Positions 1-4,549 of a stretch of DNA of 7,475 nucleotides are shown here, piece by piece (position 1 is the stretch's first letter; each line of letters starts with the position of its first letter). Location of the stretch: contig CAMBSS010000189.1 of NCBI GenBank assembly GCA_945870465.1, forward strand, positions 1 through 7,475, read 5' to 3'. The notes beneath the pieces were generated by a model, which was not told where the DNA came from, ran no database searches, and worked only from the letters and a program-made list of their open reading frames with translations. The DNA comes from Bordetella parapertussis (lineage in GTDB: Bacteria > Pseudomonadota > Gammaproteobacteria > Burkholderiales > SG8-41). Position numbers and translations under genes: made by a program.

Positions 1-31
1 CGTCAAACTGTGCGGGGTGTGATCTTGCCAT
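1..31 (-). CDS. 5' end of an unidentified gene (first 10 codons only)
   Basis: Read on the minus strand, an ATG at 31-29 opens MARSHPAQFD and runs off the window edge. The start is well supported: AAAGGAGG at 46-39 is a near-perfect Shine-Dalgarno, 7 nt from the ATG. Ten residues are too few to name a family. Upstream lies an unusually elaborate control region (strong promoter, hairpins, possible operator pair), which implies a tightly controlled, highly expressed gene. One weak guess, based on two NrdR-box-like CCAC sites 31 bp apart, is a ribonucleotide reductase; the protein sequence seen here does not establish it. Confidence 0.7.
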   Translation of the reverse strand, partial: MARSHPAQFD

Positions 32-38
32 GGCAAAA

Positions 39-46
39 CCTCCTTT
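39..46 (-). promoter_or_regulatory. Strong Shine-Dalgarno for the gene starting at 31
   Basis: AAAGGAGG lies 7 nt upstream of the ATG at 31-29. It is the best ribosome binding site in the window and fixes the start of the truncated gene. Confidence 0.8.
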
Positions 47-130
47 CGTTAATCGCCGGTCAGATTACGCCCGGCCAAATGCTACCTTGCTGGGGTAACA
101 ACGCTCCTTAATACATCGGCATCAGGTTGG

Positions 131-158
131 AACAAAAAACCACTACAGCGTGTGGTTT
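131..158 (-). terminator. Intrinsic-terminator-like hairpin in the leader (possible attenuator)
   Basis: On the minus strand AAACCACAC (158-150), loop GCT, then GT, a bulged A (144) and GTGGTTT (143-137) form a stem that runs straight into six T residues (139-134) and GTT. This is the layout of a Rho-independent terminator, though the stem is modest in GC. It sits about 100 nt before the ATG at 31, so it would stop transcription inside the leader unless relieved. The 3' arm can pair instead with AACCACTA at 188-181. Alternatively the dyad is a protein operator, or the end of a small RNA. Confidence 0.5.
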
Positions 159-188
159 CTGAAAAAAATTCAGGCAATTCTAGTGGTT
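137..188 (-). promoter_or_regulatory. Three-segment switch: antiterminator versus terminator pairing
   Basis: In minus-strand RNA, segment A AACCACUA (188-181) and segment B AAACCAC (158-152) both pair with segment C UAGUGGUUU (145-137). A:C gives 8 contiguous pairs; B:C gives 7 pairs plus a short extension. They are mutually exclusive, and only B:C sits next to the U-run. This is typical of attenuators and some riboswitches. No known riboswitch core is recognisable between the promoter and the switch. Confidence 0.4.
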
Positions 189-262
189 GAAGTACTGTTG
201 CGCAACAAGAATTTTACGCTCTTGTGACAACGCGCCAACCGCCGGGGACACCCGTGTTGCAT
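170..262 (-). CDS. Possible 30-residue leader peptide
   Basis: Between the strong promoter and the terminator-like hairpin, an ATG at 262-260 opens a 30-codon frame ending in TGA at 172-170. The peptide ends with N-S-T-S-T-T-R-I-A, so it is threonine/serine-rich near its stop. The codons ACC ACT are the antiterminator segment A itself. No Shine-Dalgarno is visible, and the predicted transcript start is only about 10 nt upstream. It could be a regulatory leader or chance. Confidence 0.2.
   Translation of the reverse strand: MQHGCPRRLARCHKSVKFLLRNSTSTTRIA
177..205 (-). promoter_or_regulatory. Second, weaker sigma70-like promoter before the gene at 31
   Basis: TTGCGC (205-200) and TAGAAT (182-177) are separated by 17 bp. 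The -10 matches consensus at 5 of 6 positions and the -35 at 3 of 6. A perfect 12-bp palindrome, TGTTGCGCAACA (196-207), covers the -35, and the CCAC-type half site at 186-183 abuts the -10. Transcription from here would begin downstream of the antiterminator strand and so could not be relieved by it. Confidence 0.4.
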
Positions 263-278
263 TGCAATAGGTCGCGGC

Positions 279-306
279 ATTATATGGATTTTCAGGGCCT
301 TGTCAA
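279..306 (-). promoter_or_regulatory. Consensus sigma70 promoter driving the gene at 31
   Basis: On the minus strand TTGACA (306-301) and TATAAT (284-279) both match the sigma70 consensus perfectly, with a 16-bp spacer. The discriminator is GC-rich (GCCGCGACC), a feature often linked to stringent control. The start is expected near 272, giving a leader of about 240 nt before the ATG at 31. A 9-bp inverted repeat brackets the -35. Confidence 0.75.
283..298. repeat. Copy 1 of an imperfect 17-bp direct repeat
   Basis: TATGGATTTTCAGGGC here recurs at 429-445 with one extra T. This copy forms the spacer of the consensus promoter. Confidence 0.6.
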
Positions 307-323
307 CGCGGGAAAAGGCCCTG
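293..323. promoter_or_regulatory. 9-bp inverted repeat flanking the -35, operator candidate
   Basis: CAGGGCCTT (293-301) and AAGGCCCTG (315-323) are perfect inverted repeats with a 13-bp spacer. Centre-to-centre distance is 22 bp, about two helical turns, and the minus-strand TTGACA lies inside the dyad. No T-run follows on either strand, so a terminator is unlikely. A dimeric regulator binding here would cover the -35. Confidence 0.4.
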
Positions 324-427
324 TAAACACTGGTTTGGTGCGTTGCTTTGGTTCGACCGCGATGAACCGGGGAGGTTCACCGAAATGTTCATCAAGCGAA
401 AACTAATTTACCCAATAATTCATATAT
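324..427. other. Rest of the spacer downstream of the small Cys-rich gene
   Basis: No gene is supported here. On the minus strand GATGAAC (393-387), GGTGAACC (381-374) and GGTTCATC (368-361) can form alternative short stems, including an 8-bp one with a G-U pair. None is followed by a T-run, so I see no convincing terminator for the sigma-factor cluster. The part next to the small gene is AT-rich (401-427). Confidence 0.35.
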
Positions 428-625
428 TTATGGATTTTTCAGGGCGCCCGGACCCGCGACCTGACGGTTTTGCCAATTGACCAATGCCTGCTCGTAACGA
501 TCCACGGCTTCCCAGTAAAGATCGAAAACACAGGGGTCGCAGCCGCCTTGGCAGCAGGCGCCGGGCTCCGGCTCGGACGGTTTGACGGGAGGGGGATCGG
601 CAGCGTCGCCGGCCGGCCGGCTCAC
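428..625 (-). CDS. Small oxidoreductase-like domain protein (CC-x3-C-x2-C)
   Basis: The 65-residue product has the signature of the oxidoreductase-like family (PF09791, also present in human OXLD1): a Pro-rich lead-in at residues 11-22, a cysteine cluster CCQGGCDPC at 24-32, then VFDLYWEAVDRYEQAL at 33-48. The four cysteines, C24, C25, C29 and C32, could bind a metal or undergo thiol chemistry; despite the name, no reaction is established for the family. There is no signal peptide or membrane segment, so it should be cytosolic. The start chosen is GTG at 625-623 because it overlaps the upstream stop as GTGA, indicating translational coupling. GAAGGA lies 12 nt upstream, a weak Shine-Dalgarno. 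A longer frame back to 754 only runs antiphase through the upstream gene. The family match is confident; its link to the sigma-factor system is inferred from the overlap. Confidence 0.88.
   Translation of the reverse strand: MSRPAGDAADPPPVKPSEPEPGACCQGGCDPCVFDLYWEAVDRYEQALVNWQNRQVAGPGALKNP
429..445. repeat. Copy 2 of an imperfect 17-bp direct repeat
   Basis: TATGGATTTTTCAGGGC matches 283-298 with one T inserted. It overlaps the last codons and stop of the small Cys-rich gene, whose C-terminal LKNP is written by it. No TTGACA/TATAAT pair accompanies this copy. Confidence 0.6.
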
Positions 626-1704
626 GGTTTTGCCCAGTCCTTCAAAGCATCCGGCAGCCGGTAATCCGGATAACGCTTCCTGAACTCGGCCAAGCTGGTC
701 TTGGCTTCGTCGAACCTGCCCTGCTTGCGCAGTTCCTCTATGCGTTCCAGCCACTTCTCGGGAGGCAGATCGGCGGCGCGTTCCAGTTTGCTCACGGCGA
801 CCGGTGGGGGCGGTGGCGCGGGCTTGGCCTGCGGCGGCGCGACCATGGATGCAGCGGCGGGACGTGGTGGCGGAGGCGGCGGCTTGGCGGCCGGCACTTC
901 CGCGGACATTGCTTCCGCCACCTGCTTTGCCGGCGCGTACTCGGCCTGCGCCCGCATGCGCGGTTCGGTTTCGGCGCGGTCCGAGCTGGCGGGATCCGTT
1001 TTAACCTGGGCTTTATTTTCCGCCATGCCGGCGACCGAACCGGCCATCGTCGCCGGCACCGCGGGAGGCGCCTGCGCCATGTCCCGCAGCACATCCGGTT
1101 TTGGCGCCTGGCGCTGCGGCTCGGCCGCCGCTGCAATTTTGTTGTCACGGGCGTCGGCAACCGCGGACGGCTCAACGCGGCGCTTGGCCAGTTCTGCCGG
1201 GGCCATTGCGTCAGCCTCCAATTTGCCCGCGGTGTCTTTTTTCGACTTTGGAAAGGCTTCCGCGAATTCCGGCTGGCGCATGCCCAAACCGGAAGGCGAT
1301 GCGGACTGCGGCGGCTTCAATCCGATGTTTTTCGACCGCTGCTCCTCGCGCATGAGCCCTGATGCAGCCGGCCCCGCCGTCTCTTGAGCCATGCCGGCCG
1401 ATTTAAGCTTCGAATCCGCGTCGGGCATGTCGGCACGCGGCGGCGCAACGAGCTCGGGCGCTTCCTCACGCATCAGGGTGACGAGGCTGACGCTTAAAAC
1501 AAGCACAGCCGCGATGGACAGCGACGTCCGCCACGATCTGCTGAACGCAAAACCGGCGGGACGCGGCCGCGCGCCCACCTCCCGCCGCGCCGCGGCAAGG
1601 ATTGCGGCGTCGAGCGCGGGCGGCGGCGCATCGTCGGCGGCCGCGCGGTAAAGCGCAGTCAGCCTGGCGTCGCGTTCGGCTTCGTTGTGCGATGGTTTGC
1701 TCAT
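622..1704 (-). CDS. Membrane-anchored anti-sigma-like protein
   Basis: This 360-residue protein follows the ECF sigma gene by 4 bp, the usual place for its anti-sigma factor. Residues 1-55 are cytosolic-type and partly helical, and one hydrophobic segment spans about 60-78. A long low-complexity Ala/Pro/Lys/Glu stretch (81-310) includes two runs of prolines (275-280, 297-301). A charged helical C-terminus (313-360) contains PPEKWLERIEELRKQGR and RYPDYRLP, which look like a half TPR. The predicted order is N-terminus in, C-terminus in the periplasm. There is no HxxxCxxC zinc anti-sigma motif, so sigma binding by the N-terminal helix is inferred from context. The ATG at 1704 is preferred over 1752, which would overlap the sigma gene and adds an unconserved-looking stretch. 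The Shine-Dalgarno (AGAG) is weak, in keeping with coupling to the sigma gene. Confidence 0.8.
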   Translation of the reverse strand: MSKPSHNEAERDARLTALYRAAADDAPPPALDAAILAAARREVGARPRPAGFAFSRSWRTSLSIAAVLVLSVSLVTLMREEAPELVAPPRADMPDADSKLKSAGMAQETAGPAASGLMREEQRSKNIGLKPPQSASPSGLGMRQPEFAEAFPKSKKDTAGKLEADAMAPAELAKRRVEPSAVADARDNKIAAAAEPQRQAPKPDVLRDMAQAPPAVPATMAGSVAGMAENKAQVKTDPASSDRAETEPRMRAQAEYAPAKQVAEAMSAEVPAAKPPPPPPRPAAASMVAPPQAKPAPPPPPVAVSKLERAADLPPEKWLERIEELRKQGRFDEAKTSLAEFRKRYPDYRLPDALKDWAKP

Positions 1705-1708
1705 ATCT

Positions 1709-2281
1709 CTAGCCTGATTGCTGCATGCCTTCCCGTAATTTCGCAACCGCATAACGCAAGCGGCTTTTCGTGGTCTCGCGGTTGACGCCGGTCGCCTGCG
1801 CGATTTCTTCTATGCTCATGTCGGACTCCTGCTGCAGCAAAAACGTTTCGCGCTGGGCGGCGGGCAGGTTTTCGATCAGTTGCAGCAGGCGCTGCGCCTG
1901 CTGCCTGGCATCGGCGCCTACCGCCGGATCGTCGTTGCGCGCGCCCGCCACCTCGTCGAGCGATGGACCAGCCTCGTCGTCGAACGACGCCGGCACGTTG
2001 CCCGACTGCGCGCGGTAATGATCGATCAGGCGGTTATGCGCAAGCCGGTACAGGTAAGTCGTGAACTTCGCCTGCACCGTGTAGCCGGCGCGCGCGCGGA
2101 TCAGGTTCATCCACACGTCCTGAAACAATTCTTCCGCAACACCGCGGTTGCCGCACTGGCGCGCGAGGTAGCGGAACACACCGCCCTTGTGGCGTCCGTA
2201 GAGCGCATCGAACGCCCCGGCATCGCCGTCGCGGTAGCGCTCCATCAAATCCTCGTCGCTCGTGTGCGCGTTCTCTGGCAT
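1709..2281 (-). CDS. ECF-type RNA polymerase sigma factor
   Basis: The 190-residue product is a typical two-domain sigma70-family factor. Region 2 spans about 23-90, with AEELFQDVWMNL (49-60) and the -10-binding stretch KFTTYLYRLAHNRLIDHYR (72-90). Region 4 spans about 133-185, with LPAAQRETFLL (139-149) and the helix-turn-helix MSIEEIAQATGVNRETTKSRLR (155-176) that reads the -35. The length is normal for the ECF class. It should direct RNA polymerase to a small regulon when released by the neighbouring anti-sigma protein. The start at 2281 has no Shine-Dalgarno; instead an 8-bp hairpin ends 2 nt before the ATG. The next in-frame ATG (residue 13) would remove sequence before region 2 and is less likely. 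The subgroup cannot be fixed from sequence alone. Confidence 0.93.
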   Translation of the reverse strand: MPENAHTSDEDLMERYRDGDAGAFDALYGRHKGGVFRYLARQCGNRGVAEELFQDVWMNLIRARAGYTVQAKFTTYLYRLAHNRLIDHYRAQSGNVPASFDDEAGPSLDEVAGARNDDPAVGADARQQAQRLLQLIENLPAAQRETFLLQQESDMSIEEIAQATGVNRETTKSRLRYAVAKLREGMQQSG

Positions 2282-2283
2282 AA

Positions 2284-2327
2284 CGGGTTGCCAGTATGCG
2301 CAACCCGCGGCACTTGGGCAACCCGCG
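2284..2327 (-). promoter_or_regulatory. Triple GCAACCCG element and hairpin before the sigma start
   Basis: GCAACCCG occurs at 2300-2307 and 2318-2325 (direct, extending to GCAACCCGCG, 18 bp apart) and inverted at 2284-2291. In minus-strand RNA the copy next to the ATG can pair with the middle copy (8 bp, 8-nt loop) or with the distal copy (9 bp, GGCAACCCG). Both would structure the region just before the start codon. As DNA it looks like an operator with three half sites. Confidence 0.5.
2293..2321 (-). promoter_or_regulatory. Possible promoter of the sigma gene
   Basis: TTGCCC (2321-2316) and CATACT (2298-2293) with a 17-bp spacer each match the sigma70 consensus at 4 of 6 positions. The start would fall about 5 nt before the ATG, giving a nearly leaderless message, which would fit the missing Shine-Dalgarno. 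The GCAACCCG copies overlap the -35 and the spacer. Confidence 0.3.
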
Positions 2328-2340
2328 CGGCGGGGTGCAT

Positions 2341-2359
2341 AAAACGCGCTCTCAGCGCG
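2341..2359 (-). terminator. Terminator-like hairpin on the secreted-protein stop codon
   Basis: On the minus strand CGCGCT (2359-2354), loop GAG, AGCGCG (2350-2345) is a perfect 6-bp GC-rich stem followed by TTTT (2344-2341). The stop TGA of the upstream gene overlaps the loop. With a short stem and only four T residues it may be a partial terminator that lowers sigma expression relative to the secreted protein. Confidence 0.45.
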
Positions 2360-3176
2360 GATCGGGCACGAACTGGTTGGGAAACGGATTGGGCCGCGCC
2401 AGCCGCGTGTTGTCGCGGATCACGCCCTGCGCCACCAGGTTGCGGTAGCTGTCGTAGTAAATCGTGATCACTTCGTCCGGCGTGCTCGAGGCACGCTCGA
2501 AACTCGTATAACGCACGACCGAAGTTTCGCTCTGGCCATGACCCGTGCCGAGTTTGTTCGACTCGGGCCGCGGCGCGGCGGCCGACGCCTGCGGTGCCGC
2601 GGCATCGGTGCGCGCGTCCTGCGAGATTTCGTCCTTGGACTTGTTTTGCAGCTCGCCGGCCGACTCTTCGGCGGCGGGCGCCTGGCGCCGGCGCTCGAAA
2701 AAATCGTGCTTGCGGCTGATGCCGACCGGCGGCTCGGCTTTTTTGCGGAACACCGCGACACCGATGACGCCGACATTGGCAGGCCGGCCCGTACGCGCCG
2801 CGTAGGAATTGTCGAGCTCGGTGAAAAAGAAAGCGGCGGTGCGCTGCAGGTTCTTGCGCCAGCCTTTGACGCCGAACGCCGTATAAGGGCTCAGCACGTA
2901 CCCGGTCTGGTTCCAGTTGGCGGTCTCGCCCGACACCGCGTTGACGCCATCGACCGCGATCACGCCGAGTATCTCGCCGGGCTGGGTGTTGCGGATATTC
3001 ACCTGGTATTCGTTGCCGGGCTTGCCCGCTATGTAGTAGCGGCCTTCGTGGTAGTACACCGGCAGCGTGCGATTCTCGGCGCGGTCGTACACGGTGACAT
3101 CGGCGACCCCGCCCACCGCCAGTGCCTGGCCCGTCATGCCCAGCAGGAGGGCCGCTGTAATTAGCGCTTTTTTCAC
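2352..3176 (-). CDS. Secreted protein of unknown function, upstream of the ECF sigma gene
   Basis: The 274-residue product begins with a clear Sec signal peptide: KK, a hydrophobic core at 4-14, and likely cleavage after ALA at residue 20. The mature protein has a well-structured N-terminal part (about 21-146) with GKPGNEYQVNIRN (51-63) and DGVNAVSGET (76-85). A low-complexity linker follows (about 160-205), then a C-terminal part with LGTGHGQSE (209-217) and TIYYDSYRNLVAQGVI (238-253). It resembles periplasmic proteins of proteobacteria found next to ECF sigma genes, as I recall them; I know of no assigned function. There are no cysteines or catalytic motifs. The GTG at 3176 is supported by GGAGAG 6 nt upstream. 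A sensor, ligand or target role for the sigma system is inferred only from position. Confidence 0.85.
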   Translation of the reverse strand: MKKALITAALLLGMTGQALAVGGVADVTVYDRAENRTLPVYYHEGRYYIAGKPGNEYQVNIRNTQPGEILGVIAVDGVNAVSGETANWNQTGYVLSPYTAFGVKGWRKNLQRTAAFFFTELDNSYAARTGRPANVGVIGVAVFRKKAEPPVGISRKHDFFERRRQAPAAEESAGELQNKSKDEISQDARTDAAAPQASAAAPRPESNKLGTGHGQSETSVVRYTSFERASSTPDEVITIYYDSYRNLVAQGVIRDNTRLARPNPFPNQFVPDPR

Positions 3177-3187
3177 GATTTTCTCTC

Positions 3188-3226
3188 CGTTGATAAGACA
3201 TCACATCGATGTCAGCGTTATCAACG
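3188..3226 (-). promoter_or_regulatory. Nested hairpin or operator upstream of the secreted-protein gene
   Basis: CGTTGATAA (3188-3196) and TTATCAACG (3218-3226) are perfect 9-bp inverted repeats. Inside them GACATC (3197-3202) and GATGTC (3208-3213) form a second 6-bp stem stacked directly on the first on one side, leaving a 4-nt bulge (3214-3217) and a 5-nt loop. The structure ends against the Shine-Dalgarno at 3188-3183. No T-run follows on either strand, so it is not a terminator. Confidence 0.55.
3194..3223 (-). promoter_or_regulatory. Possible ECF-type promoter (AAC-N17-GTC)
   Basis: On the minus strand TGATAAC (3223-3217) is followed after 17 nt by GTCTTA (3199-3194). This resembles the AAC...GTC pattern of many ECF sigma promoters. 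Transcription would start about 10-15 nt before the GTG at 3176, leaving a short leader with its Shine-Dalgarno. If real, the cluster would be self-activating. The motif is short and could be chance. Confidence 0.3.
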
Positions 3227-3260
3227 CAGGCGCACCGCGAATGGGGTTAAAGCCCGGGAA

Positions 3261-4400
3261 CTATGTCCGTCGCGGCCGGTTCGCCGCCCCGCCGCCTGCC
3301 AGCAACAATGCATTGATCCAGAACACCGGCACGAGCCCGAATATGGAACCCAGCGAGCCGAATACCAGCGGCACCACGACATGGGTGAAGTTGTTGATCG
3401 TGAGCCGCAATCCGATGACTTCACCCGACCTGCCCGGCGGCGAATGCGCATACGTCAGCAGCAGCGAAAGCGGCTGCCCGCAACCCAGGCTCAGACCAAG
3501 CATGAAGGCAATGACCGTCAGCACCCCGACGTCCGTGAAAAACGGGAAAAAAAGGTAGGTTGCGGCGCCAAAAAACAGGGCATACGCGAGCAGCGCCTCC
3601 TCGCCGAATTTGCGCACCATGGCAGGCAGCCCGATACGCACAACGAACGCGGCGACGGCGACCATGCTCAGAACGAAACCGATCTTGGACGCCGACAGAC
3701 CGATGGAGTGGCCGTAGATCGGCATGTAAAACTGGAACAAATCGGTGCCGGTCAACACTGCCGCGCTGCCGATGAGGGTGCGCCGCAACGGTGCCTGCTT
3801 GAGCAGTTCACGCGCGCCGGCGAGTTGGCCCTGCGGCGCGCGCTGGCCGCCCGCTTTCGGCTGCGCGACTGCGCGCACGAACACTTGCGCCAAAACGGAC
3901 GCCAGCGCAACCAGCGCCAGCAACACATAAGTCGCCCGATAACCGGCATGATCGATCGCAAACCCGGCGCTCAGCGGCCCGACAAAGCTGCCCGCCGAAA
4001 CGACCAGCGTGTAGTTGTTGAAATTGCGCGTGCGTTCGGCATCGCTGCTGATAGCGCCCAGCAGGCTCTGCACGGCAACGTGGTAAAAAATATACGCCAT
4101 GCCGAATAGCGCCGCCGACACGAACAGCACGGGCAGCACCGGGAAAGCGCCTGGCAGCAGCATGCCGAGCGCGAGGCCGAGCGAGCCCAGTAGCATCGGC
4201 AGGCGCGCGCCGTGGCGATCCGAAATCCGTCCCGCATACAACGCGAACAGCGCGGGGAACAGCGAGTACATGGCGATCAGGAGGCCGATGACGAATTGAT
4301 CCGCGCCGAGTTCGATGGCGAGCAGCGCCACCACCACCGTGCTCGCACGCTGGCAGACCACATTGCAGAATGCGATGAGAAAAATGCGGTAGATGTTCAT
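3261..4400 (-). CDS. MFS permease, substrate unknown
   Basis: The 379-residue product is hydrophobic throughout, with about 12 membrane segments, the usual size for a major facilitator. The motif-A loop between helices 2 and 3 reads GRISDRHGAR (57-66). FYHVAVQSLLGAISSDAERTRNFNNYT follows in the helix 4-5 region, and GCGQPLSLLL in the C-terminal half. It is an inner-membrane secondary transporter, most likely a drug/metabolite-type exporter; the substrate cannot be read. The ATG at 4400 is chosen because NIYRIFLIAF begins helix 1 directly; the frame continues to 4547, but that extension is Pro/Arg-rich, unlike a transporter start. No good Shine-Dalgarno precedes 4400, so the start is uncertain. 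A 35-nt gap separates its stop from the hairpin at 3188-3226, so cotranscription with the sigma cluster is possible. Confidence 0.85.
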   Translation of the reverse strand: MNIYRIFLIAFCNVVCQRASTVVVALLAIELGADQFVIGLLIAMYSLFPALFALYAGRISDRHGARLPMLLGSLGLALGMLLPGAFPVLPVLFVSAALFGMAYIFYHVAVQSLLGAISSDAERTRNFNNYTLVVSAGSFVGPLSAGFAIDHAGYRATYVLLALVALASVLAQVFVRAVAQPKAGGQRAPQGQLAGARELLKQAPLRRTLIGSAAVLTGTDLFQFYMPIYGHSIGLSASKIGFVLSMVAVAAFVVRIGLPAMVRKFGEEALLAYALFFGAATYLFFPFFTDVGVLTVIAFMLGLSLGCGQPLSLLLTYAHSPPGRSGEVIGLRLTINNFTHVVVPLVFGSLGSIFGLVPVFWINALLLAGGGAANRPRRT

Positions 4401-4473
4401 TGCTGAAGGCGTCCGCGGCGCGGCCGCCGATTGGTGCGGTCGCGGCATTGCCGGGACGCGCGGGAGTGCCTTA

Positions 4474-4479
4474 ACTATA
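4474..4479 (-). promoter_or_regulatory. Candidate -10 for the MFS gene
   Basis: TATAGT on the minus strand matches the -10 consensus at 5 of 6 positions. The best -35 16 bp upstream, TGGCTA, is poor. The start would fall about 67 nt before the ATG at 4400, which supports that start codon over the upstream frame. Confidence 0.35.
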
Positions 4480-4494
4480 GCAGAAGTGGCCGCG

Positions 4495-4523
4495 TAGCCA
4501 TGCCCGCCCCGTTCACATACAAT
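4495..4523 (+). promoter_or_regulatory. Candidate sigma70 promoter of the UDP-glucuronate decarboxylase gene
   Basis: TAGCCA (4495-4500) and TACAAT (4518-4523) are 17 bp apart, matching consensus at 4 and 5 of 6 positions. The start is expected near 4530, giving a leader of about 20 nt that carries GAGGG (4538-4542), 7 nt before the TTG start. Confidence 0.45.
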
Positions 4524-4549
4524 CTGCGGCAGGAGATGAGGGAACACGC

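Noticed and set aside
361..381. GATGAACC/GGTTCACC hairpin as terminator of the sigma cluster
   Set aside because: One pair is G-U only in minus-strand RNA, and no T-run follows.
224..406. 60-codon plus-strand frame in the spacer
   Set aside because: It starts with GTG without a ribosome site and runs across the promoter and dyad elements; no family seen.
32..427. tRNA, rRNA or known riboswitch in the spacer
   Set aside because: The rRNA-like promoter prompted a search, but no cloverleaf, CCA-type end or known riboswitch core could be found by eye.
701..1387. Long plus-strand frame opposite the anti-sigma gene (228 codons)
   Set aside because: Gly/Ala/Ser-rich shadow of a low-complexity GC-rich gene; no domain, no ribosome site, and the minus-strand protein has clear features.
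2538..3164. Plus-strand frame opposite the secreted-protein gene
   Set aside because: No family resemblance and explained as a complement of the real coding frame.
2245..3204. Long minus-strand frame overlapping the secreted-protein gene
   Set aside because: Arg-rich, shifted-frame translation; the alternative frame has a signal peptide and a Shine-Dalgarno.
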